Shown here: one piece after another, positions 17,228 to 24,367 of the stretch
How positions within the stretch are numbered: the stretch's first letter is position 1
Layout: every line of letters starts with the position of its first letter
Source: Lentisphaeria bacterium
GTDB lineage: Bacteria; Verrucomicrobiota; Lentisphaeria; Victivallales; Victivallaceae
NCBI GenBank assembly: GCA_900768515.1
Contig: CAAGDG010000119.1
Coordinates: forward strand, 1 to 34,943
Direction: 5' to 3'
DNA: 34,943 nucleotides
Position numbers and translations under genes: made by a program
Notes under the pieces: generated by a model
Told to the model about the DNA's origin: nothing
What the model saw: the letters and a program-made list of their open reading frames with translations, nothing else
The model's database searches: none

Positions 17228-18092
17228 GATCGGAAAGATCCAAACTCTCCGGGCGGAGCGGAAAAACGATTTCGGATTCCTCCTCTCCGACGGATACACC
17301 CACGAGAAGAGCGTGCTGCTCCCCAACCGCTTCGTTCCGGAGGAACTCCGGCCGGGAGATCCGATCCGGGTCTTCCTGATGCTCGACTCCGAGGACCGGC
17401 CGGTCGCCACCACCCAAATGCCGGCGGCTCAGGTCGGAGAATTCGCCATGCTGCGGGTCAAGGAGGTCAACCGGATCGGCGCCTTCCTCGACTGGGGAGT
17501 CGACAAGGACCTTTTCGTCCCCTTCCGCGAACAACCCGAGCGGATGGAGGCTGGGAAACGGTACCTGGTCCGCCTCTACCTCGACCCCGTCACCGGACGG
17601 ATCGCCGCGTCCCGGAGACTGACGCGGTTCTGCAGGGAAGACGTCTCAAAACTCATGATCGGACAATCCGTAAAACTTATTGTCTGGAAACCGGTCCGGC
17701 TCGGATGGCGGGTGGTCGTCGACGAAAATTACCTCGGACTCCTCTATGAAAACGAACTCTGCCGGAAAATCCACCCCGGCGACCGGCTCGCCGGCTTCGT
17801 GCACGCCATTCGTCCCGCCGACAACCGGGTCGACATCCGGCTCCGCGCCGACGGCATCCGGGGCGTCATCGACTGCAAGCCCGCAGTGCTCGACGCGCTC
17901 GCCGACGCCGGCGGCTTTCTGCCGCTCAACGCGAAGAGCGATCTCGCCGCGATCCGCGACTATTTCAGTTTCAGCAAACGGGTTTTCAAACAGGTGATCG
18001 GCATGCTCTACAAGGAGGGCGCCATCGTCATCGAGGAGAACGGCATCCGACTCAACCCGGACCACTCCGGAGAAAGGAATCAGAAAAAATGA
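17220..18092 (+). CDS. cvfB: CvfB-like S1 RNA-binding protein
   Basis: 290-residue protein of the CvfB/YitL family. It has two or three S1-like OB modules (start GKIQTLRAERKNDFGFLLSDG; second module VGEFAMLRVKEVNRIGAFLDWGVDKDLFVPFREQ; third KLIVWKPVRLGWRVVVDENYLGLLYENEL). A C-terminal winged helix follows (LNAKSDLAAIRDYFSFSKRVFKQVIGMLYKEGAI). Known members bind RNA and influence virulence gene expression in Staphylococcus; the role elsewhere is undefined. The start overlaps DUF89 and the stop overlaps the DUF2059 start (ATGA), indicating translational coupling. Confidence 0.88.
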   Translation: MLEIGKIQTLRAERKNDFGFLLSDGYTHEKSVLLPNRFVPEELRPGDPIRVFLMLDSEDRPVATTQMPAAQVGEFAMLRVKEVNRIGAFLDWGVDKDLFVPFREQPERMEAGKRYLVRLYLDPVTGRIAASRRLTRFCREDVSKLMIGQSVKLIVWKPVRLGWRVVVDENYLGLLYENELCRKIHPGDRLAGFVHAIRPADNRVDIRLRADGIRGVIDCKPAVLDALADAGGFLPLNAKSDLAAIRDYFSFSKRVFKQVIGMLYKEGAIVIEENGIRLNPDHSGERNQKK

Positions 18093-18568
18093 AACTGCTT
18101 TCAACCCTCATCCTCTGCATGTTCGTCCTCTGGACCGTCTGCGCCGGGGAAGCCCCCGACAAGCACTATTCCGAAACGGAACGCAAGGCAGCGGAAACGC
18201 TGCTCTCTCTCGACGGAACCGAACAGGTCCTCAATCAGGTAATCGATTTCACCGTCGAACAATACGTCCAAAGTTCCGCCGACCTCGAACCTTTCCGCAA
18301 AATCATACGCGATTTCGTGGAGAAAAGTTTCGGGTACCCGGCCATCAAAGACGAACTGATCCTCATTACATTGAAACACTACTCGCTCGATGAAATCAAC
18401 GCACTAATCGCCTTCTACCGGACCCCGATCGGTCAGAAAAAAGCCAGGACCGACCCTCTGACCTCAGCGGAAGTTTCTGAACTGACCAAACAGCAGCTCA
18501 ACCGGAACCTGCCGGCCTTCTACGACGCACTCGCCGAAGCCATCCGGAACAGTCAGGAGAAAAAATAA
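18089..18568 (+). CDS. Exported DUF2059 protein
   Basis: 159-residue protein with a signal peptide (MKLLSTLILCMFVLWTVCAG, cleavage about residue 20) followed by an all-helical DUF2059 domain: AAETLLSLDGTEQVLNQVIDFTVEQ and YSLDEINALIAFYRTPIGQKKA are characteristic. Periplasmic, function unknown. It is the last gene of the lnt operon; the final base of its TAA is the first base of the terminator stem that serves the convergent gene. Confidence 0.85.
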   Translation: MKLLSTLILCMFVLWTVCAGEAPDKHYSETERKAAETLLSLDGTEQVLNQVIDFTVEQYVQSSADLEPFRKIIRDFVEKSFGYPAIKDELILITLKHYSLDEINALIAFYRTPIGQKKARTDPLTSAEVSELTKQQLNRNLPAFYDALAEAIRNSQEKK

Positions 18569-18599
18569 TCCGCCGCCCCGGAAAACCGGAACGGCGGAT
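18560..18599 (-). terminator. Intrinsic terminator of the metallo-hydrolase gene
   Basis: Stem ATCCGCCG/CGGCGGAT (18568-18575 with 18592-18599) with an inner CCGG-AAAA-CCGG hairpin. On the minus strand it is followed by TATTTTTTC. It lies between convergent genes and may also slow plus-strand transcription, but the U-tract exists only for the minus strand. Confidence 0.75.
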
Positions 18600-18614
18600 C
18601 CTCAACTCCGAACC

Positions 18615-19388
18615 TCAAAGATCAAAACTGCTCATCTCGGCGGCGACCTCCACCGGCGCCCCCCACGCCGCCGACGCCCGGGCCCGCACCCCTTCCGGGT
18701 CATGCAGAAGTTCCAATCCATGGTGGATGAACATCAACTTCCCGATCCGGCAGTTTCCTCCCCGGAGTTCCGCGGCGACCGCCGGGGGCGAATGGTGCCC
18801 CGACTCCATCAGGAAAAGATCGCAATCCTCCGGCCAGTCGCCGAGATCGGAGACCGAACCGGTGTCCCCGGAATATACGATCGTCTTCCCCTCCGCCTGA
18901 ATCCGGTAGCTGAACGACTTCCACACTCCGTCCGCAGGAATTCCAAGATGACGGTTGTGCCGCGCTTCGACCCGAACTTGACCGTCATCGTAAACCAGCC
19001 CATCCTGAACCGGCTTCGCATCGATCGTGAAACAGGATTTGAAATTTCCCTCGGTCTCGGAGAGCACCCCGAGCACGTTCTCCAGCTGCGAAAGCAAAGG
19101 CGTCCGGATCGAAATGGTGAAGGGATCGTACTTCTTGAGCACCGTCGTGTACTTGCGGACGCACCAGAGCAGATTCCCCAGCCCGCCCACATGGTCCATG
19201 TGCGGGTGTGAAATGAAGATCGCCCGGATCTTCAACAAATCCAGCCCCATCATCACCCCGTTGTAGGAGCAGTTCTCCCCGGCGTCGAACCAGTACAGCT
19301 TTCCGCCGGTTTCCAGCACCCAGCAGACATGATGGTATCCGGGAATGGGTTCTGTCCCGGAACCGACGCCGATCGTATGAATCCGCAT
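18615..19388 (-). CDS. MBL-fold (RNase Z-like) metallo-hydrolase
   Basis: 257-residue metallo-beta-lactamase-fold protein. Metal ligands are seen in His61-x-His63-x-Asp65-His66 (SHPHMDHVGG), His144/His147 (EARHNRH) and Asp175 (VYSGDTG), with a late histidine in FIHHG. No extra domain or signal peptide. The layout suits the RNase Z/phosphodiesterase-like branch, but the tRNase Z exosite arm is not apparent, so the substrate is open. It has its own promoter, an ATGGAGGAAAAGGT ribosome site and its own terminator, so it is a single-gene unit. Confidence 0.85.
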   Translation of the reverse strand: MRIHTIGVGSGTEPIPGYHHVCWVLETGGKLYWFDAGENCSYNGVMMGLDLLKIRAIFISHPHMDHVGGLGNLLWCVRKYTTVLKKYDPFTISIRTPLLSQLENVLGVLSETEGNFKSCFTIDAKPVQDGLVYDDGQVRVEARHNRHLGIPADGVWKSFSYRIQAEGKTIVYSGDTGSVSDLGDWPEDCDLFLMESGHHSPPAVAAELRGGNCRIGKLMFIHHGLELLHDPEGVRARASAAWGAPVEVAAEMSSFDL

Positions 19389-19414
19389 ACCTTTTCCTCC
19401 ATCGATTTCCAGTT

Positions 19415-19443
19415 ATAATAACCCGCGTCCGCCATCGATGCAA
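19415..19443 (-). promoter_or_regulatory. Promoter of the metallo-hydrolase gene
   Basis: Minus strand TTGCAT (19443-19438) and TATTAT (19420-19415) with a 17-base spacer, 26 bases upstream of the start codon. Good sigma70-like match. Confidence 0.6.
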
Positions 19444-19473
19444 ACGCTCTTTCCGGAAAATACCGAAATCCAG

Positions 19474-19502
19474 TTGAAAAATATCTTCTCCGCTGGTATA
19501 CT
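19474..19502 (+). promoter_or_regulatory. Promoter of the ABM-domain gene
   Basis: TTGAAA (19474-19479) and TATACT (19497-19502), 17-base spacer, 43 bases upstream of the ATG. One of the best sigma70-like matches in the window. Confidence 0.65.
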
Positions 19503-19545
19503 GTAGCAAAAACAATCCAAACCGAAATCAGGAGTCTTTTTAATC

Positions 19546-19827
19546 ATGTTCAAACTGATTGCCATCTTTTCCGTGAAGCCCGGCAGCGCCGAAACCGTCC
19601 GCCAGCTCGCAGCGCCCCTCGTCGCCGCCTCCCGCAATGACGAGGGAAACATCAGCTATGAATTCTGCGCGGATTCCGCCCATCCCGGCACCTTCCTCTT
19701 CCTCGAAACCTGGCGCGATGACGCCGCCCTCGACAAGCATAACGCCACCAGCCACTTCCAAACATTCATGAAAGAGCTGCAGCCGTATCTCGCCGGAGAA
19801 TTCGCCATCCACCGGATCGAACTCTGA
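19546..19827 (+). CDS. ABM-domain (YgiN-like) monooxygenase family protein
   Basis: 93-residue antibiotic-biosynthesis-monooxygenase domain protein, a dimeric ferredoxin-like fold. Family features: KLIAIFSVKPGSAETVRQLAAPLVAASRNDEGNISYEF, FLFLETWRDDAALDKHNATSHFQTF. Close relatives such as YgiN act on quinols; others protect from reactive compounds. Sequence alone does not give the substrate. AGGAG precedes the ATG. Complete single-gene unit with its own promoter. Its stop is only 22 bases from the stop of the last prophage gene on the other strand. Confidence 0.88.
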   Translation: MFKLIAIFSVKPGSAETVRQLAAPLVAASRNDEGNISYEFCADSAHPGTFLFLETWRDDAALDKHNATSHFQTFMKELQPYLAGEFAIHRIEL

Positions 19828-19849
19828 GCAAAGCGCAGACGTTCTTCCT

Positions 19850-20311
19850 TCACTCTCCGCCGGAATCGTCTTCCGGACCGGCCGGGGACGCGGGAACGGA
19901 GGCGGGCTCCTCCGCCTCCCCTCTGCTCGACATTCCGTCGAAACTGACCGAGACCTCTTCCCGGGTGGCGGCGATGATCGCCGGAATCCGGTCGGCATTG
20001 CGCTGGTCCTTGTGAAGCGCGAGGACTCCCCGCGCCACCTTTCCGGCGTAGATCTCTCCGGACGGCGTCGGCGTTTCCACCGTGGCGAATCCGGCCCGGA
20101 TGTACGCCGCCCAGCCGTTCGACCAGGCGACGACGCTCTTCTCCCGCGTCGAATCGGTCACCTTGTCAAACGGATCGCGTTCAGTCACGGTAATCCGCGT
20201 CACCCGCCCCTCCAGATCATACTCCGTAACCGTGCTGGTCGTGGCACAGCCGGACAGAAATAAGGCGGTGCCGATCACCGCCGCCGACAATCTTTTCCAT
20301 CGTTCTTTCAT
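19850..20311 (-). CDS. Predicted lipoprotein at the distal end of the prophage
   Basis: 153 residues with a lipoprotein signal (MKERWKRLSAAVIGTALFLSGC, Cys22). The mature part TVTEYDLEGRVTRITVTERDPFDKV is beta-rich, then a mixed region, then a Pro/Glu/Ala-rich disordered tail ending DDSGGE. GGAGG precedes the ATG. Last gene of the prophage transcription unit. No spanin partner with a transmembrane N-terminus is directly adjacent, so an Rz1-like role is not supported. Family not recognised. Confidence 0.65.
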   Translation of the reverse strand: MKERWKRLSAAVIGTALFLSGCATTSTVTEYDLEGRVTRITVTERDPFDKVTDSTREKSVVAWSNGWAAYIRAGFATVETPTPSGEIYAGKVARGVLALHKDQRNADRIPAIIAATREEVSVSFDGMSSRGEAEEPASVPASPAGPEDDSGGE

Positions 20312-20323
20312 AAAAAAACCTCC

Positions 20324-20728
20324 TTACTCCCCCTCGTTTGCGCGGCGGAAGGCGCTCCAGCCGAAGAGCTGGCAGAGGAGCGCCAGCAGCACTCCCAGCC
20401 GGAACAGCCGCCACGACCGCAGCGACCGCGCCTCCAGAATCGCGTTGAATCCGAACCGCAGATTGGCCAGCGTGAACGCTCCATAGCTCCGGTGCGCCGT
20501 CACGTATTCAAAATCATGGATCAGGGCCGCCACTTCGAACGGTTCCAGCAGCCGCGTGACCAGATTCCGCAGCCGCGAACTCCAGCACTCCGGGCCGATT
20601 CCGTTGTAGCAGCTCCGGAGCACCGAAGCATCGGCGCTCCAGAACGGTTCCGGCGCCAGGCACCCCAGACGGAGGCACTCCCGGCGCAGGTGGTTCACGT
20701 GTTCAATCGTGTAGGTGTACTCCGCCAT
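20324..20728 (-). CDS. Small phage protein with HDFEY motif and C-terminal membrane segment
   Basis: 134 residues. The central region CYNGIGPECWSSRLRNLVTRLLEPFEV-AALIHDFEYVTAHRS (residues about 40-82) has the NGIGPE and IHDFEY patterns I recall from small conserved phage proteins of phospholipase A2-like appearance (His-Asp followed by Tyr). A hydrophobic segment near residues 105-123 could anchor it in the membrane. It may act in lysis or be virion-associated; this is inference. Four bases separate it from the upstream gene's stop. Confidence 0.6.
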   Translation of the reverse strand: MAEYTYTIEHVNHLRRECLRLGCLAPEPFWSADASVLRSCYNGIGPECWSSRLRNLVTRLLEPFEVAALIHDFEYVTAHRSYGAFTLANLRFGFNAILEARSLRSWRLFRLGVLLALLCQLFGWSAFRRANEGE

Positions 20729-20732
20729 CGCG

Positions 20733-21545
20733 TCACCGGCACCGTTTCGCGGTCTCCTCCACCGCGCCGATCACCTCCGCCCACGCCTTCGCGGAGTCCG
20801 AGTCCCCGGTCGCGAACGAAACGTACAAAAGCGAAATCTGTTCCAGCGTCGATTTGATTTCACTCTGCGGAATCGCCGCCTGCACCCCCGAATCCATCAG
20901 CAGACGGGTCAGCGAGAGCAGTTCCGCCGGAGTCGTGTTCCCCCGGCGCAGAATCGCCGTCCGGATCCCGGCGTAAACGTCGCCGGCGGGAAGCAGTTCG
21001 TCCGCAAGAATCCGCTGCGCCGCCGTGATCATGTTCCGCGCCTTCCCGTTCGGTTCGCAAAGATAGGGCCACGCCTCGGCGACCTTGTTCTGCATCAGCA
21101 GCACTTCGGCCAGACCCCGCGCAGCGGCCTGCCGCCGCACCGCGTCGTCCCCGGCGGCGTCGCTTTTCAGCGCGGAAAGAACCTCTTCGGAAAACTCCGG
21201 GTCGTTCCCGTACTGCACGATGTGGCGCGGCAACGTGAACCAGAGCGGCCACAGTTCGTCCGAAGTCGGCGGATTGTGCGCGAGCGCGTGGCACTGGGTC
21301 CAGAGTTCGCGCGCCGTGATCTTTCCGGTCCGGAACTTCGCCATCAGGATCGGCCAGTCGTAGCGGAACTCTCCCGTCTTGAGCTTTCCCGCCTCCGCCA
21401 GCGCGAGGACCTCCTCGAAATTGGTCCAGCCGTTTTCCTTGATCACGGCCCCCGCCTCCCGCAGTTCCTCCCCGGCGGCGACGGCGGTGGAGAGCACCGC
21501 GAACGCTCCGACGACGGCAAACAGCAACATCTTAAATTTCAACAT
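20733..21545 (-). CDS. Exported all-helical protein of unknown function (prophage)
   Basis: 270 residues with a signal peptide (MLKFKMLLFAVVGAFAVLSTAVAAG). The rest is helical and TPR/Sel1-like in rhythm without clear repeats (FEEVLALAEAGKL, AARGLAEVLLMQNKVAEAWPYL, LLSLTRLLMDSGV). The ATG at 21545 is chosen over one six codons upstream because AAAGGAA sits 7 bases before it. Unusual for a phage late gene to be exported; possibly a lysogenic-conversion factor. Not recognised. Confidence 0.6.
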   Translation of the reverse strand: MLKFKMLLFAVVGAFAVLSTAVAAGEELREAGAVIKENGWTNFEEVLALAEAGKLKTGEFRYDWPILMAKFRTGKITARELWTQCHALAHNPPTSDELWPLWFTLPRHIVQYGNDPEFSEEVLSALKSDAAGDDAVRRQAAARGLAEVLLMQNKVAEAWPYLCEPNGKARNMITAAQRILADELLPAGDVYAGIRTAILRRGNTTPAELLSLTRLLMDSGVQAAIPQSEIKSTLEQISLLYVSFATGDSDSAKAWAEVIGAVEETAKRCR

Positions 21546-21562
21546 GATCCGGTTCCTTTCCA

Positions 21563-22318
21563 TTAATTGTTTTGTGGATCGAATTCAATCACCAGCCGCG
21601 GCTGGTACTGCGAATACTTTTCCTCGAACGTGTCCGGCACCACCAGCACCACCGGGAGCGCGGTTTCGCGCGCGACCTCCTCGATCAGCGCCGACGTAAC
21701 CGCCGTCGGACGCGCCGCGTTGAACAAAAGCACCCCCGACGACCCCGGCGGCGACAGAATCGACAGCCGGTTGCGGTGGCCGGAAGCCAGCTCCCCGAAA
21801 TACGCCTCCCCGAAGAGCGCGATTCCGGGGTTTCCGGAGCGGACCGCCGCCGCCAGAAACGCAAGTTCCCCCTCCGACGGGGTCCGGACGTGCGCCCCCG
21901 AGCGGTGGTAGGCCAGCGCGAAACCGTCGCTCAGCGACGCGAGCCGGGCGAGCGCTTCCGCCAGCTCCGCCGGGTCCGGAAGCAGTTCCCCCGGAGCCGG
22001 GGAGTAGGCCGCAATCACCGTCCGCCCCCGCAGCCGCGCCGACGCGGCCTCCCGGACGACCCGTTCCGTCTCCGCGATCCGTTCCAGCACCACCGCCACC
22101 GGGCGGTCCCACTCCGGAAACGCCGCCGCCTCCGGCCAGACCGGAGCCGCCGCCCGGATCGTGTCCCAGGCGGAGACCACCGGTTTTCGAAGCGAGACCT
22201 GCTCCGACGGCGGACGGTAGGCCGAAAGTTCAGCCTTCGGCAACCGGGCGGTCGGAATCTCCGCCGCCGCAATCCCGCCGGTGAGCAGCAGCAGCGCGAA
22301 CAGCGATTCACTCTTCAT
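21563..22318 (-). CDS. Exported protein of unknown function (prophage)
   Basis: 251 residues with a signal peptide (MKSESLFALLLLTGGIAAAE). The mature part alternates helices and strands (PVAVVLERIAETERVVREAASARL, GRTVIAAYSP, GIALFGEAYFGELASG, LPVVLVVPDTFEEKYSQYQPRLVIEFD), suggesting an alpha/beta fold, but there is no family signature. It overlaps the upstream gene by 11 bases and ends with TAA one base into the next possible start. Function unknown. Confidence 0.6.
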   Translation of the reverse strand: MKSESLFALLLLTGGIAAAEIPTARLPKAELSAYRPPSEQVSLRKPVVSAWDTIRAAAPVWPEAAAFPEWDRPVAVVLERIAETERVVREAASARLRGRTVIAAYSPAPGELLPDPAELAEALARLASLSDGFALAYHRSGAHVRTPSEGELAFLAAAVRSGNPGIALFGEAYFGELASGHRNRLSILSPPGSSGVLLFNAARPTAVTSALIEEVARETALPVVLVVPDTFEEKYSQYQPRLVIEFDPQNN

Positions 22319-22772
22319 AGCGCGGCCTCCGGTTGCTGGAAAAAATGATGCTGAACCCGCCGTTTGTGTCCTTCAGATCGAAAGTCTGAGTCAGGCCGTC
22401 GGTGAGGTAGACGCGAATCCGGGTCGACGATTCCGTGAACTTTTCCGGCGTCAGCGTGTCGATTCCGAAAATCGGCGCGAACTCTCCGACCTCCGGAACC
22501 CGGTCGATCTCCCGGAGCGTCTCCCAGCGGCCGAGGGTGGTGTCCCAATACTGGAGCGCCGCGCCGGTCAGCGGACGCGATTCGTCGAACCGCTCGACCA
22601 GAATCTCGACCGTCGCCGGAAGCGCAACCGTGATGGTCCCGTCGACCACCTGACCGTCGATCCGGAATTTCGCCTGGGTTCCGTACAGGTGTTTTTCTCC
22701 GGTGCCGTCGATCCAGCAGGCCGGGAGCGCCACCGCGAACGAAACCAGAAGCGCCGTCAGAAATTTTTTCAT
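22308..22772 (-). CDS. Small exported beta-rich protein (prophage)
   Basis: 154 residues. The signal peptide MKKFLTALLVSFAVALPAC could be cut by signal peptidase I after ALPA or act as an imperfect lipobox at Cys19. The mature part is beta-rich (AKFRIDGQVVDGTITVALPATVEILVERFDE; SSTRIRVYLTDGLTQTFDLKDTNGGFSIIFSS), like an Ig-like or fibre-associated fold. Its ATG overlaps the TGA of the tail-fibre gene, so it is translated with it. Function unknown. Confidence 0.6.
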   Translation of the reverse strand: MKKFLTALLVSFAVALPACWIDGTGEKHLYGTQAKFRIDGQVVDGTITVALPATVEILVERFDESRPLTGAALQYWDTTLGRWETLREIDRVPEVGEFAPIFGIDTLTPEKFTESSTRIRVYLTDGLTQTFDLKDTNGGFSIIFSSNRRPRYEE

Positions 22773-24316
22773 AATCCCCTCCAATCGGTGTAAACTGTTC
22801 CGTCATGCCAGCGGTAACGGCGGAACGACGTATTCGCGATTCCGGCCGCCGCCAGATCGATCAGCACGTCGGAACGGTACGCCTCGGCCCCGACCCCGCC
22901 GGACGGGAACGGCTGATACTTCCCGACCTGGCCGCCCAGAAAATAGTAGACTCCGTCCCGGTTCGTCCGGGTGTCGAGCGTCGCCGCGACGGTTGAAAAC
23001 ACCGCGTCGGACGAAAACTCCACGATCAGGTGCAGCGCGTCGTTGTCCGCGTCGACGGGGACCGGAACATGCAGCAGCGCCTGTCCGGAACCGCCGGAAC
23101 CGCTCCCGATTCCGGAAGGAAGCTGCGACAGCGGCACCTTCCCATCCGAACCCAGTTCCGCCACTCCGCCCGCCGCGCCGCGCTGCGAAGCGTCCAGCTT
23201 CCCCGAGAGCGCCGATTCCAGACCGTTCACTTCCGAAAGCGCGTGCGTGTGCGAAGCGGCGGGAAAACTCTCCGGCTTCCCGGTCAACTCCTCCCAAGAC
23301 GACGCCCCCGCGATCTCCGCACCCGAAAAGGTCGGGCGCCCATTCGACTCCCCGAACTTCGCCAGCGTCGCGCTGTTCGTGTGCGTGTGCGACTTCTGAA
23401 CCGCGTCCGAAACCGCCGCCGCGCCGGTTTCCCCCACCGCGTCGGCGCTCGCCGCGTGGTCCACCACGCCGTCGTTGTCGGTGTCGTAGACCGTCTTGAG
23501 CATGTCGCCGGCCCCCGCGCCGTCGTCGCCCAGGTATTTCACCCAGACCGCTCCCGCAAAATCCGAAGCCGACGGCGACGACAGCTCCGACGTCCGGTGA
23601 ATCTCCGCACGGAACTTCCGGTCGTTCGACGGGGTCAGCGAAAATCCAGACCCCGATGCGTCCGAGGCGTAGGCGACGTAGAGATAGCTCCCGACGCCGT
23701 CCGCGCCAGCGGGTCCCGGTTCCCCACGCGGAAGCGTCACGTAATCCGACCACTCCCCCCCCGCCGACGCCGAACGCAGACGAAACTCCGTACCCCCGTC
23801 CGACGTCTCGCGGAATTCCACCTCGAAACCAGCTCGAAGCAGCGCCAGCACCCACGCTCGGTCCGCCACGGTTTCCGGAAGCGGAAGCGCAGTGATTTCC
23901 GATTCCGGATCAAGCGTCATTCGCGCATAAACCGGCAAAATCAGGTAGAATTCCCGACTGCCCGCCGCCGTCAGGCCGGACAATTCAAACCAGGCGGCGG
24001 TCTTCTCGCGTCCATCCACCTTTTCCAGAAAACTTGAGGCGGTGGCATCCAGCTCCACCCGAATCACATTGCCGTCAAGCGTGATGTTCTCCGGAAGCAC
24101 CCGGACCATCACTTCGGTCTTCGAAGAAAAATCCGTATCCATCGCAGCCCGGAACGCGGTCAACCCGGAAAGATCCGACGGAATATGATCACCTTCGAAA
24201 ATCTCAAACTCCCAAATCGCGTTCTCCCCGTAAGAGAGTTCCGGACGCAGATCCGTACGCACCCCGGTGGAATCCACCAGCGAACGCAAATCGCAGTTGT
24301 AATTGTAATGTGCCAT
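22769..24316 (-). CDS. Tail fibre / receptor-binding protein
   Basis: 515 residues. The N-terminal about 150 residues form a beta domain (LRPELSYGENAIWEFEIFEGD) reminiscent of BppU-type baseplate-attachment domains. A short collagen-like GEPGPAGADG hinge at about residue 190-200 follows. The distal part has typical fibre stretches: KSHTHTNSATLAKFGES, SHTHALSEVNGLESALSGKLDAS, GKVPLSQLPSG. The C-terminal domain (YYFLGGQVGKYQPFP, RRYRWHDGTVYTDWRGL) probably carries host binding. The start at 24316 is favoured by AAGGAAAAAGATCAA just upstream. No separate fibre chaperone of known type is seen; the small exported protein follows directly. Confidence 0.75.
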   Translation of the reverse strand: MAHYNYNCDLRSLVDSTGVRTDLRPELSYGENAIWEFEIFEGDHIPSDLSGLTAFRAAMDTDFSSKTEVMVRVLPENITLDGNVIRVELDATASSFLEKVDGREKTAAWFELSGLTAAGSREFYLILPVYARMTLDPESEITALPLPETVADRAWVLALLRAGFEVEFRETSDGGTEFRLRSASAGGEWSDYVTLPRGEPGPAGADGVGSYLYVAYASDASGSGFSLTPSNDRKFRAEIHRTSELSSPSASDFAGAVWVKYLGDDGAGAGDMLKTVYDTDNDGVVDHAASADAVGETGAAAVSDAVQKSHTHTNSATLAKFGESNGRPTFSGAEIAGASSWEELTGKPESFPAASHTHALSEVNGLESALSGKLDASQRGAAGGVAELGSDGKVPLSQLPSGIGSGSGGSGQALLHVPVPVDADNDALHLIVEFSSDAVFSTVAATLDTRTNRDGVYYFLGGQVGKYQPFPSGGVGAEAYRSDVLIDLAAAGIANTSFRRYRWHDGTVYTDWRGL

Positions 24317-24367
24317 TTGATCTTTTTCCTTTGTCGTTCCACAGATCTCCCGCGTCACCCGCGTTGT

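Noticed and set aside
19860..19876. CCGGAA/TTCCGG hairpin near the convergent ends of the ABM and prophage lipoprotein genes
   Set aside because: Short stem, inside coding sequence and without a T-run on either strand, so not called as a terminator or attachment site.
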